Shown: positions 34,713-46,575 of the stretch, in pieces
How positions within the stretch are numbered: the stretch's first letter is position 1
Layout of the letters: each line of letters opens with the position of its first letter
Assembly: GCA_026225945.1 (NCBI GenBank)
Contig: JAMJFZ010001815.1
Span: 18,993,501-19,057,500, forward strand
From: Cricetomys ansorgei
Lineage: Eukaryota; Chordata; Mammalia; Rodentia; Nesomyidae
Direction: 5' to 3'
Length of the DNA stretch: 64,000 nt
Position numbers and translations under genes: made by a program
Notes under the pieces: model-generated
The model's input: only the letters and a program-made list of their open reading frames with translations
Databases searched by the model: none
Told to the model about the DNA's origin: nothing

Positions 34713-35305
34713 TGAGAAGCCACAGAGAGACTACGAGGAGCCCACTCTGGGTCTTCTTTATCAGGTGAGACCCCGAGAGAGACACTGAGGCACGAATCGT
34801 TGCAAGAGCATGAGGTTTATTGTACCGACACATCCTTCCTATGCGTCGGGTGGACCTCCACAGAGTCCCTACGCAGACGGCAGGAGGCCACCCCGAGGGG
34901 AGTTTCAGACTTGCTTATATACTCTTTCTTAGCAACCACATAACCTTTAAGCTGATTGGTTGGGTGCAATGACATAGATTGGCATGTTCCAGGTGTATTG
35001 TTTTGTAGCTAGGGAGTGATGAGCTGAAACTTTTTCATATGTGAATATTACTAGAACTTTTCCTTATCTGGTGCCAAGGTTTTCGGGAAAGTTCAGGCAA
35101 AGTTCAGGCCTGCTTGTACATTCTCAAGCCTTACTAAAGTTTGGCCAAGTCCAGCCTTGGCCTTACATCTCAAGCCTTGCTAAACTTTGGTCAAGCCCAG
35201 CCTTAGTCTTACATCTCAAGCCTTACTAGAGTTTGGTCAAGTCCAGCCTTGGCCTTACATCTCAAGCCTTACTAAAGTTTGGCCAAGTCCAGCCTTGGCC
35301 TTACA
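34713..35305 (-). mobile_element. Solo LTR with 46-bp U3 repeats
   Basis: 593 bp flanked by 4-bp direct repeats CTGT (34709-34712 and 35306-35309), with TG...CA ends. Read on the minus strand: four 46-bp U3 repeats, CCAAT box (gctgattggttggg on +, about 34951), TATA box (ttatata on +, about 34914-34922), AATAAA (34817-34822), then U5. The order is that of a complete retroviral LTR. No internal genes adjoin it, so it is a solo LTR. A 4-bp duplication fits class I (ERV1/gamma-type); class is inference. Confidence 0.75.
35122..35305. repeat. 4 x 46-bp tandem repeat
   Basis: Units begin at 35122, 35168, 35214 and 35260, each starting tctcaagcctt and containing caagtccagccttggcctta with few differences. 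They sit at the U3 end of the antisense solo LTR, where retroviral enhancers are often repeated. Confidence 0.92.
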
Positions 35306-35306
35306 C

Positions 35307-36505
35307 TGTGACGGCTATTCTTGGTTGCCAACTTGACTACATCTGGAATTAACTAAAACCCAAGCAACTGGGCACACCTGTGAAGGATCTCTTCTATTTT
35401 AATTTTTCTTCTCTCATACAACTTAGAGAATACATCTCGGCCTCCCTCCTTCCCTTCCTCTACCCCCCATCTCCTCCTGTCTCCCCCAGATATATCCCTA
35501 TCACCACCTACTAAAATCCCCCCTTCTCCCCAGAAAAGAACCATCCCCCTGGAGTTACAGCACAATCAGGACATGGCATAGCAGGATGGAATGAGCAGGT
35601 ACCAATCCCTACAACAAGGGTGGAACAGGCAGCCAAGCAGGAGAAAAGGGGTCTCAAGGGCCAGTAAAATGGTCAGAGATACCCCCACTCCAGCCTGTAA
35701 GAGTTTGTCCAACAAATCTAGACAGCCATGAGATGTATTTAGGGGATCCTACAAGTTCCATGTCAATGACTTCAGTCTCTGTGGGCCCCTAAGAGTGCTA
35801 GCCAGTTGACAGTGTGAGGCTTGATCTCCTAGTGTCCTCAGCCCCTCTGGTTTCCACCATGAAGGATGTTTTCTTAAATCATTTGAAACAGGAAGACCCG
35901 CTTCTAATCCAGATCTTTTAGGTGGGAAGTTACACTTTTAATCTGTGCCACACCTGCTAGCAACAAATATAAAGGACATGGAAGAAGGAAGCTTGCTCTT
36001 TCTCATTTCCTGCTTGCTCTTGCTCTCACTGGCAAGTCCAGTTTCTTCACAGGCATTAGAGACTACTTCTTCAGGATTCCAATGTATACTGAAGACCAGC
36101 TGATCCAACCTCATGGATTGAACACCTATGGGATTCTTGAATCATCTGTTGGTAGACAGCCCTTGCTGGATGAGCTGGACCACAGCCTGTAAGCCACTTT
36201 CATAAATACCCTTTATATCTATCTACCTGTATCTACAATTAGTTTGTTTCTATGTGGGCTTCTCCAATGTTAGTCTCGCATCATGGCAGCTGGCTTTTTT
36301 CAGAATTAAACAATAATCAAGAAAAAACATTCGTAATGGAAATTTCTGTTATTTAGATGAATTTTTAAAGTGTGTGTATAAACACATACCTGGTGTATAT
36401 AGATGTAAGGACAACTTTGGGGAATATATATGTATGTATGTATGAATATATATATTATGCATAGTGTATAAATTCTGTTTCTCTAGAGAGCCCTCATAGA
36501 GATGC
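35307..36505 (+). mobile_element. ERVL/MLT2-like LTR, split by an L1 insertion
   Basis: Starts tgtgacggctattcttgg / gccaacttgactacatctgg, text characteristic of MLT2-like ERVL LTRs. It resumes after 35868 (ttaaatcatttgaaacagg) and ends with ttctgtttctctagagagcc at about 36500. The left edge was the target of the solo LTR at 34713-35305. The family name is from memory of consensus text. Confidence 0.6.
35389..35859 (-). mobile_element. LINE-1 3'-UTR insertion (Lx-like)
   Basis: Antisense L1 3' UTR: tttaatttttcttctctc, gagaatacatctcggcctcc, a C-rich run, cagcacaatcaggacatggc and ctcagcccctctggtttcc. Flanked by the direct repeat tgaaggat at 35381-35388 and 35860-35867, a plausible target-site duplication. 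Confidence 0.75.
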
Positions 36506-36965
36506 TGATGTCCACAGAGTACGACTTAATAGAAGCTGTTCCTTGTACAACTTTTTAATTGAGGGTGTGCTGGGCGACATGCTGTCATCCTTGAGAGTAG
36601 ATTATAAAAAGACGTTGGGCTCATCAGGTAAAGGCACTTATAGTGAAAACCTGGAGACCTGGGTTCTCCTTGGAACACACATAAAAGTGGAAGATAACCA
36701 ATTCCACAAAGTTATCCTTGCCTCCACATTCACCATCGCATGAGATTCTGTGATTCTGACTGTCCGCATAACACATGTAACAACTTAATCTGACTCATAT
36801 ACTACAGACACCTTTGATGCTGTTGAAAGTCAAGGATGGCTTGGCAGAGGTATGTGGACTTTGACGTGGAGCAAGCAAATAGTCTTTTGCCTTGCCTGGT
36901 CACCTGACAAATGGGTCAAAACAAATGAAATAAGAGATCTTGAATAAGAGAAGTTTACAGTTAAA

Positions 36966-37345
36966 AAGGAGGGCTGGGCATGGTGGTTATACACCTGTCA
37001 TTCCTGCACTTGGAAAGTGGAGGCTGAAGCAGCGGTTCTCAACCTGTAGGTCAAGACCCCTTTGGGGGGAGAGGTTGAACGGCCCTTTCACAGGAGTCGC
37101 CTAAGACCACCTGCACATCAGATATTTACATTTCGATTCATAACTGTAGCAAAATTACAGTTCTGAAGTAGCAACCAAAATAATTTCTGGTTGGAGGGGT
37201 AACCACAATGTGAGGAGTATTAAAGAATAGAAGCTTGAAGAAAGTTGAGAACCACCGAGGATCAGGAATTCAAGGCCTTGGTAACATGGTAAAATAGCAA
37301 GTTTGAGGCCAGCTTGATTTACATGAGATGCTCTCAAAAAGCCAA
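36966..37345 (+). mobile_element. B4/B1-like SINE split by a hAT element
   Basis: Head gctgggcatggtggttatac and cctgcacttgg lie left of 37030; the continuation ggatcaggaattcaaggcct and gaggccagcttgatttacat lies right of 37262. Confidence 0.6.
37030..37262. mobile_element. URR1-like hAT-Charlie DNA element
   Basis: About 230 bp with inverted ends: cagcggttctcaacctgtag at left and gttgagaaccacc at right. The interior is of URR1 type (gacccctttggggg, tttcacaggagtcgcctaag, ataactgtagcaaaattaca). Non-autonomous, no coding capacity. Confidence 0.85.
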
Positions 37346-37685
37346 TAAACAAACTAGCTCTACAAGTCGTCCTCTGACATCCATACATAGACTGTGTCAC
37401 ACGAACACATCAGAAAAATAACTGTAATGAGAGCAATAGTTAAAAGAGAGGGAGGACCAGATAAATGAAGCATATGCCATAAATGAATGAGTGCTCAATA
37501 TATAAAAGGATCCCATCTTTGTCTATCAAATGGCCCTCCCAGAACACTTTGTCTCCAAGACAGGGATTTAATGCAGTAACTCCTCTTTCTAACCAGCTAT
37601 GGTTTTGTTTTGTTTTCTAATAATGGGGGAGCGGGAAACTTTTCATTATTTGTCACGTACAAAGGTTTTTAACCTCAATATTTTT

Positions 37686-37925
37686 AAAAGATTTATTTTA
37701 TGAGTATGAGTGTTTTGCTGGCACGCATTTATGCATTATGTGTGTATGTATGTATGTATACCATGTGGGTGTTTAGTGCCAACATAGTCCAGAAGAGGGT
37801 GTCAGACACTGTGGAATCAGAGTTACCAAACTGCAAGTTGCCTTGTGGGTACTGGGAATAGAACCCAGGTCCTCTGAAAGAGAAGAAAGGCAAGTGTTCT
37901 TACCACTGAGCCATCTCTCCAGCCC
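37686..37925 (-). mobile_element. B3 SINE
   Basis: Antisense, near full length: gggtactgggaatagaaccc, taccactgagccatctctcc, agcccc. Confidence 0.88.
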
Positions 37926-38182
37926 CTGTTTTGGGTTTTGTTGTTGGGTTGGTTTTTTTTTTGTTTTGTAATAATCTTTTAAAGATCTCTACCCTGGAGC
38001 AGTCTCGATAATTAATTCACATGACTGAATATTTTGAACGTAATAAAACTTTATTTTCACGATGTTGGAACGTTCAATGTAATTAAACGTTTTACGTTTG
38101 GTATTTTAACTACAGATTTATGGAATAATACTTTGGCACACTTATGTGATGTGACGAAACTTAAAAATGACTAGTATCTACT

Positions 38183-38185
<3 letters not shown>

Positions 38186-38254
<69 letters not shown>

Positions 38255-38311
38255 CAGGGTGGCCAGTTACCAGCCTCCCAGGACACGGCGAAGAAGCTCC
38301 GCCCAACACTG

Positions 38312-38390
<79 letters not shown>

Positions 38391-38450
38391 CAGGGTGGCC
38401 AGTTACCAGCCTCCCAGGACACGGCGAAGAAGCTCCGCCCAACACTGCTC
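38186..38450. repeat. (TG)n plus 64-bp block, duplicated
   Basis: Two (TG)n tracts, 38186-38250 (65 nt) and 38315-38386 (72 nt), are each followed by an identical 64-bp block (38251-38314 and 38387-38450) that starts tattcagggtggccagttac and contains the GC-box-like gctccgccca. Period 136. The second copy abuts the SDHAF4 CpG promoter. The block has no similarity to the SINEs around it, so it is a local segmental duplication, probably by TG-tract recombination or replication slippage. Confidence 0.95.
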
Positions 38451-38720
38451 TCGCTGACGCCTGCGCAGAGACGGCGCGGGCTCCCGGCGGTGCAGCCCCG
38501 CCCACCTGCCTGCGCCTGCGCAGACGGTGCGGGAGCCGGCAGTATGGGCTCCTCGGTCCTTGCCGGGTCGCGGGTGACCTCCATCTGGAGAGTTACAAGT
38601 AAGGCGATGTGCCTGGGGTCCCGAAAGTGGGGGTTCGGCGGAGGAAGCCGAGTTCCTAAGTGCGAGGGCGCGGGCGCGGAGACCTGGCCGCGGGGTTCCG
38701 AGGCCTTCGGCTGTGCTTGG
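38387..38720 (+). promoter_or_regulatory. SDHAF4 CpG-rich promoter and 5' UTR
   Basis: Only clearly CpG-dense stretch in the window. It holds two NRF1-like motifs, acgcctgcgcag at 38457-38468 and tgcgcctgcgca at 38511-38522, and a GC box ccccgccc at 38496-38503, all within 90 bp upstream of the SDHAF4 ATG. No TATA box. NRF1 is known to drive nuclear genes for mitochondrial respiration, which fits the product; the transcription start itself cannot be placed. Confidence 0.75.
38544..38598 (+). CDS. SDHAF4: SDHAF4 coding exon 1
   Basis: Encodes [18 protein letters not shown] plus one base of Ser, donor gtaagg. It is the basic start of the predicted mitochondrial presequence. This end is the least conserved part of the family, so identification rests on exons 2 and 3. 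Confidence 0.9.
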
Positions 38721-41700
38721 CCGAGGGTCGCAGACACTGCGGGTGGTTTACACGGAGAGCCTGGTACTTAGATGCCGCTGGGAAAGCCTGGAACAGAAGA
38801 CACCTTCGGGCATGAGTGTCATTAATTTACTGTTCGCTTACATCAAGAATAATTTGCACCCGGGCCTGGGGCGAATGCCTTTAGTCCCAGCACTAGGTAG
38901 ACAGAGGCAGGAGGATCTCCTGAGTTCAAGGTCAGCCTGGTCCAAATGTTGGAGAAGTGCAGAAGTAGGCCCAAGGTAGATAAATGCATGTAATGAAAAT
39001 TACACGAAGCCAAGAGCCCTTAGGAAGGAAGCCTGCGTGTTTTCTGTAGAAACTAATGTTTTCAAAACTGTTGCATTCTTTCTCAGTGTATTCCTCAGTC
39101 AGCATTTACGTTTAGTTGCTGACATCCCTGAGAAATTAAGTACACCGAAGACAGAATTACAGCTTTTCATAACAACTGGCCTGGTTTTTATTTTCCTTTG
39201 TAGTTTTTCCTTCCGATACTTGATACCTGTTGTTAAAATCCTTAATGATTTGTACAGTGAATATTATAGGATATAAAAAGCTCGTTCCAAACTCTTAGGT
39301 GATAACTTTAGTACTTTAGTATATATCCAGCATTCCACTGCTTTTAAAGAACCGCGTCATGCTTGATACCAGAATATATATGTAGATAGGTTATATATGT
39401 GTGTGTGTGTGTGTGTGTATGAATGACATATATAAAGTATAATGCAAAAGAAATATTAACGAGCCCATTTTCCAATTTAATAGACAGACCCTTTCCATCA
39501 TATCACCTGTGTGCTGTTTTCTTCATGGAAATGGTTGGATGCAGTTTATGTTCATTCCTTTTTTTCAAATACTCATATTTCAAGATCACCCCATACTGAA
39601 ATGTGAGGTGGTACCTTTCACCTGTGTATGATACATTTTCTATTCTTCTCAGGAACACTTGGCCAATTTCAAAAACACCAGCATGTGCTGCTTACACCTG
39701 GTGTGTGTTCCAGTGCCCCAGCACAGGGAGAGAGTTCCTAAAGAATGCTGCTTTATTCACCCGCTGTCAGGGCTGGGTTGGCCAGGTGCTTCCTTATTCA
39801 AGGAATTGAAATAAAAGTCCACGCAGATTGCAAAGTAGCAAGGAAACTTTATTTAAATTCTTTACACTGCAAGAAAGCAGCAGGGCATGGGTTTCTTACC
39901 TGAGGTCTCTTATATGCAGAGTACAGGGAAGAAGGGGCTCTTTAGTAAGGAGTGTAGTTTGGATGGTTCTTGTTTTGATTGATATATTAGGTAGTATAAT
40001 CATTTTCTTTGTATGATCCTTCTCATAAAGAATCTGACTTCAATCATATGCTACCAATGTTGTGGATGCTTATTTTTAGTTATTTATAGAATAATTGTTT
40101 TGTGCACTGTTAGGTGAGGAGCTGCCTAGGTCTTGGCGTTTTGGGTTGTCTGCAGGTGTTGGGTTTATGCGACGGATGTTTGATTGCTAATGATCTGCAC
40201 GTGCTATCATAATGCCTCAGGGGTTTTGTATCAATAAAAACACTTGAGCAGAGACTCTCAGGGTTCCACTGTCCAGTATGGTGCTGGCCAGGATAGTGGT
40301 TCCCTCTGCTGAGGTCTATCAGGGTTTGCACCTATGAGAATGCCCCTGTGTCGTCTTTGGTGAGCAGCCACAGTAGGTGTACAACTACATACCAAAATAG
40401 GCATGAGATGGTAAATAGAAGATTTTCCTAAAAAATCACTTTGAGGACTCGGTTTACCTTACACCTTGAGTAAGCACCCAAACCCAGTGTGGGTCAGATG
40501 GGCCTTTCTGGTCCTGTATTGGAACATGAGGAGAGTACACCTAAATAGAACCTGTCTTTGTTGTTGAGGAGAGGAGAAAAGTCCCATTGTTCAGAAAGGG
40601 ATGTGTGTGCATACTGGTGCTGTTGGGGGTAGGGGATCTTATGTTGCTAAGAGGTTGCTAGGTGCATCTCTTGGAGAGAGGTGTGTGTGTATATACGTAT
40701 GGGTAGGAGAACTAGGCTGCCAAGTACAGTGTTAGAAAAGGACCATGTGCATATTCCAAAGTAGGCGGAGTTCTAGGTTACTAGAGGATTCCCTATACAC
40801 GCCTGCCTCATTACTGCTTAGCTCTTCTCTGCAGACTTGTAACATTGGTTATCTCCAAGGAAGAGAAATAGCTGTGGAGAATGTAGGTGTGCAGGGAAGA
40901 ATTTTCACTGTTTGCCTTTTGTCCTGTTTGGACTATGGTCAGTGGTCAAACAAGTAGGTAAAACTGGCCAAAAAAAGTTTTAAGGAAAACATTTAATTAT
41001 TATTATTTCGCTCCATTAGGCTCATCTCTTCTGAATCATTCTCTGAGGAAAGTGAGTTACCAAGAAGGAAAACCTGAACCTGTGAAGCAACCCCTTAAGA
41101 AGTCAAAGTTGCCAGTCGGCCGCTTTGATGCCCCAGAGGAGTCACACTTGGAGAGGGAGCCACTGAAAAGTGAGTAGAGGAAACCGCTGTCGGTGCTGCA
41201 CGTAGCAAAGAAACGTTACCGGAAGTGAGTGCAGGAAGTGAGGTATGCTCAGAATTGTTATGAGCAGTTTTGAAGGATATTTCGGTCAGCAAAAATACCG
41301 CATGGACTATCTGTATGTATGGTTGTTACTTCTTTTGACAGACCAGACTCTAGATCCAGGGGATCCCTGGGGCAAGTTGGCTGCCTAGACTAGCTGGATT
41401 GGTGGTCTCTGGGCTCAGTATGTAAGGTGGTGAACAATCAAGGGAGACACCTGACGTCAGTCTCGTATTTTTGTATGCAAGTGCACACAAGTGCATGGAT
41501 GCACACACCTAAGAGCACGCATGCATCAAACGTGCAACGCATATTCATACATATATACACGTGCAACCCCCCACCAAAAGAAAGGGTGTTTCTAGGGCTA
41601 GAAATGACAGCACATGTCTGGATTTCCAGCACTCTGGAAACTGCTGCTGGAGAATCAGGATTGTGAGGCCAGCCTGAGCAATATAGACTGTCTCAAAGTA

Positions 41701-44700
41701 AGGGTTTCTAAGTTCTAATTTGGTTATTTGGGTTTTTTTTGTTGTTGTTTTGGTTTGGTTTGTTTATTGTTATTATACTTAGGTATTCAAAAAACTTTGG
41801 GGTTTCTTGGGAACAAATAACAAACCTGCCTTTATTGAGAAAACTTTCTGCTGTTAAAATATCTACTGCAGCAGATCATCATTAACATACAGGGTAAGCC
41901 TAGGCATCGAGGCATCGAAGATGCTGGGCCTTGGAAAACAACTGGGAACACAGGAACACATATTGAAGAGAAGACCTCTCTCATTCTCTTAACTCTACTA
42001 ACCAGCCTTCATGGTTTGCTATCATCTGTCCAGCTGGACAGAAAGTGGCATCTTTTAGCAACTTCCAGTCCAGGAGAGCTGCGTCACAGGACTAGACTCT
42101 CACTTCTGATAGGAAGCTCCTTGAGGAGAGAGCCCGCAGGCAAGTGTGGCTCAGATGTCCTCAGCTGAATCCCCCAGAGTGGCTGTTTAGATGGGAAACA
42201 CTGAACACGATTGTGCTCACTGTAACAGTGTGGCTGAGGATAGAGACGCGCTAGTTTTAAGAATAAGGAGCTTTAAGGGTGGCAATAGACTATGACTTTA
42301 TTTATGACTTTAATTATGCGTATATGCATGAGTATGTCTCTTTGTGTGTGAGTATGTGCGTGCAGCCGGAACCATTGGATTCCCCGGAGCTGGAGTTATA
42401 TATAAGCAGTTGTGAGTGATCTGCATTGGTGCTAGGAACCAGATTCTGGTTCTCTCAGCCATCGGTCCAGCCCTGTTGTTCTTATTTTGTTTATTAGTGT
42501 TGGATCGCTTTTCATGGGGAGACATTTAAAAGTCAGTTCATCCCAGATAGGATGTCGGTAGAACAAAACAAAACCAAACAAACGAACAAAAAAATTGGTG
42601 AATCAGTGGATTTGAGATTGCCAACAGGAGCATGGGGAAGGGCTGTATTGGTTACTTTTTCTTATGTCTATGAAAAAAATTCTTGACAAAGGCAACTAAA
42701 GGAAGGAAGGGTTTATTTTGGCTCACAGTTTGAGGAGGTACAGTCCATCATGGCAGGAAGGCATTGTAGCAGGAGCCTGAGATGACAGTCACGTTGCGTC
42801 TGTTGTCAGGAAGCAGGGAGAGGCAAATGCTCAGCTTGCTTTCTCCTTTTCAGGACCTGTGCCTTGGTATGGGGTGGACATTTGGGGGGGCTCTCTCCTC
42901 TCTGAAAGCTCTCTGCAAACACTCTCACAGAAACAAGAGAAACAGAAACAAGGAGAGTTGTGTCTCCCGAGTTACCTTACATCTTGTTGAATTGGCATTG
43001 ATAACCTGAGACTACTTAACAGAATATGGACAAGTCAGAAGCAGGAAAGACATTCGTATCGGCTTACAGTTCTGGAGGCTGACATGCTGAAAGCACAGTG
43101 CTGGCATCTGGGCTTCAGCGTGGACTTCACCAGTTAAACAGAGATCAGAAGACAGAACTGCCTGAACGGGTGAGCGACAGTGTGGATCTGTTCAGACACA
43201 TCTAATGCCTGGTGACCACACTGAATCCACCGTTCGTTAGGAAACGGTAAACGCCCCTGTACCGGAAGACACCTTCCAACCCTTTTGGAACAATCACCAA
43301 CCTTAGGCAGTGTTAGCTACTGCTCCTGGGAATTTTCAGTTCAGCTTCTGTTCTGCTTTCTTCGTCTTCTCATCCACTGTTTCTGCCATCCATTTCTTCC
43401 TGGGTCCTTTTCAGACTCCTTTGTTTTGACCCACCAACTGAATGCAGCTTAGTTAGGCTTCTGTCCACACCCCCTGAGCGTTCCTCAGCAGGCCCCGTAT
43501 CTTCCTCGTTGACTGTACATATCTCATACATGCTTCTCAGTAGGTCCCGTTTTACCACCTCCTGAACATCCATGTATGTTCCAAACATCTCAAAATCGCT
43601 GTTTCTAGAGCTGAACTCACTCTGTCCTCATAGCTTCCCTCACCTTCATTCCAGCCTGAACCCACACCCTCCTTTGCCTTGTGCTCTCCAGGGGACTCCA
43701 TCCACCATGTCACCAGAGCCTGACATCCAAGTCAGTCCTTCACATCTGCCTCACTGATTCCTGTAGCCAATTATAAACCCAGTCCCCTTTGACTCCCCGT
43801 TCTTGCCTCAGATTCCTCTCCCGTTGCCCTCCCAGTAAAGTTCCAAAGTAAGCTGTGCCTATCTTGTTCCCATTTTTCATACTAAGTAAAAATTTTAGGC
43901 TGTCCTGTTGGAGAGCATATATTTCACTACTGAGATGATAAAGGGGCCGGGCAAGATGGCTTACACATGGAATCAGGCACCCAGGAGGCCGCTACAGGGG
44001 GAGAGTAATTGCTAAGTCAGCATAGAGTATATTGCCAGACTCTTGTCTCATGATAGATAAATAAATAAGTAAATAAAGCCAGGTGGTGGTAGCACATGCC
44101 TTTAACCCCAGCACTTGGGAGGCAGAGACAGGTGGATCTCTGTGAGTTCAAGGCCAGCCTGGTCCACAGAGTGAGTTCCAGAACAGCCAGAGCTACAACA
44201 GAGAAACCCTGTCTTAAATACCCTAAATAAACAAATAAATAATAATCGATCAATAGATAAATAAGCAAATAGGATATGTTGATAGATTCTGTCTTATAAC
44301 AAAGGAGTTAGGGAGAGGGAGAAGGAACAGAAGATGAGATAGCTGTGAACACCTGGTGATAATTAGCATGATAGACTAAAAGGATCAGAAAAGAGTACGG
44401 CAAATGAAATTTAAAGGAAAAATAAAACCTTGGCAAGTAGCCATGTTGGGGAGATTTAAGAGAGAAAGGCACGGCCCTACAGAAAGAGACTACAGAACAT
44501 AGCACATGGCAGACACAGCCGACTGGCCTCTTTGCCTCAGCATTAAGTATAAAATGGTAGATTAATAGAATGTCAGGCTTTTTCATGTCAAATCTGAGAG
44601 GGGCCAGCAAGATAGCTCAGCAGATAAAGATGCTTACCACCAAGCCTGTGTTCAGTCCCAGGGACTCCACCATAGGAGAGAACCAGTCCATGAATGTTGG

Positions 44701-46515
44701 CTCAGACCACTACACTTATTGTAGCACACATGTGTATACACATATGCAAAACACAGCACATGCACACAGCACTCACATTGTAGCACCCGTGTGTACACAC
44801 GTACACAGCACAGCACATGCCCTCAACACTCACATTGTAGCACCCGTGTGTACACACGTACACAGCACAGCATACACAGCACATGCACACAGCACTCACA
44901 TTGTAGCACACGTGTGTACACACGTACACAGCACAGCACACACATACACAGCACATGCACACAGCACTCACATTGTAGCACACGTGTGTACACACGTACA
45001 CAGCACAGCACACACATACACAGCACATGCACACAGCACTCACATTGTAGCACACGTGTGTACACACATACACAGCACAGCACACACATACACAGCACAT
45101 GCACACAGCACTCACATTGCAGCACGTGTGTACACACATGCACAAAATACAGCACACACATATACAACACGTGCACACAAGCAATAAATGTAATAAAAAC
45201 CATTTTTTAATCCGGGAGTGGTCAATGAGGGAAGCTCCAAAGCTCTAAAGCTTTGGAAGTCTCAGGTAGCACGTTGGAAGGGTGCTGGCTTAACAGGCAG
45301 GGAGCCCTGCCTGGCCTCATTCCGAGCATAGGAATCTGACATGGTGGCGCATGCTATAATGGCAGCACTGGTGAGATGGAAGGAGGATCAGACGTTCAAG
45401 GCAGGCAGCCCAGCTCCAGGAGATCTTATCTAAGGAAGTAAAGAAAGAAAGACATGTTGGTGAGATGTTTGGTTGGTTGGTTTGGGCTGGGTTCTTTTGT
45501 TTTATTTTGTTTTTTGAGATGGGTCTCACTATATAGCCCTAGATAGCTAGCTGGAACTCCCTATGTAGACCAGGCTGGCCTCATACTCACAGATCCTCCT
45601 GACTTGCTTCCCAAGTATTTGGATTAAAATTATGCACTACCACATCTGGTCAAATTTAAAAACATATATATTTAGCTCGAGATTGTTTAACCATCTTTCT
45701 TAAAGTGTGATTTAAGTGTGCAGTTCCGTGATTTCACAAATGTTTGCAGTCATGTAAACAATATAAAATGTAAGTTCTTGTCCCTTACAGAGTTATCTTT
45801 TGCTTCTTTTTAATCAATCCTATCCCCACCTCTTCCCACAACCCTTGATCCGTTCCCAGTCCCTGTAATTTTGCTTTTTATAGGTTCTTATATAAATGAG
45901 AGAATATATAGTCTTCGTGTCTGGTATCCTTTGCTCACTATACTGTAGAAGAGAGTCTGTTTTAGAAAGATACTTTAGCTTCTGTGCATACGTGGCCGGA
46001 GATGTAAGAGTCAAAAAAAAAAAAAAAAAACGGACGTGAAATCAGTGCGCTGCTAAGAGCTGCGGAGAGTGTAAGGCAGGTGGCAGGAGAAGAAGGAAAA
46101 GTCAGGAAACTTCTGGGGTATAACAAATGCAGAAATTAAACACAGGCAAGGGAGAGGGAGAAAAAGGAAGGCAGGAGGTTGTGGTCAAGGAGGAGGGAGC
46201 TCAAGAGTAAGATTTGAAGAAGAAACAGTCAGGGATAAGAACATGCAGTGGGAGTCAAGGTGAGAAGAACCTCCTTAGAAGGAGGTAGAAGGAGGTCTAG
46301 GGACCTCCGTAGCCTCAGCGTGTGACGGTCTCTGGTGTGGATGTTGATGTGATGGAGGATGAAAGGGAGAGATGGAACCACGCTTCTTATGGAGCAAGAT
46401 AGAAAAGTCTGAGCTATTGCAAACCAGAGGCAAGCGCTGGGCAGGGGAGTGGTGCAGGAGTCAGCAGAGAGGCTGTCACAGTCTGGTGGTATAGACACAG
46501 TGAGCAGTGAGAAGG

Positions 46516-46575
<60 letters not shown>

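Larger units (their letters stand above)
27216..38185. other. FAM135A-SDHAF4 intergenic region
   Basis: About 11 kb with no recognised gene. 27.2-28.7 kb is mostly unique AT-rich sequence; 28.7-30.5 kb holds SINEs and one copy of a repeat also found inverted at 61.8 kb; 31.0-33.5 kb is LTR-like; 34.7-36.5 kb has nested LTR/L1 insertions; 37.0-37.9 kb has a hAT element and SINE. Confidence 0.7.
38599..41019 (+). other. SDHAF4 intron 1
   Basis: 2.4 kb. Holds the end of the CpG-rich stretch, a B1 at 38863-38985, a (TG)n at 39397-39420 and an LTR-like element at 40058-40372. No other exon recognised. Confidence 0.75.

Noticed and set aside
35122..35305. Regularly spaced 46-bp repeats resembling a CRISPR array.
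   Set aside because: Copies are adjacent without spacers and lie in the U3 of an LTR in a mammalian genome.
38185..38771. Open frames of up to 194 codons reading Cys-Val repeats into the SDHAF4 5' region.
   Set aside because: They are (TG)n translation products in three frames that share the duplicated block; the real start is the ATG at 38544, supported by splicing to exons 2 and 3.
44570..45210. Four long open frames across the CA-rich minisatellite.
   Set aside because: They arise because every unit is a multiple of three and lacks stops; no splice, start context or family match supports coding.
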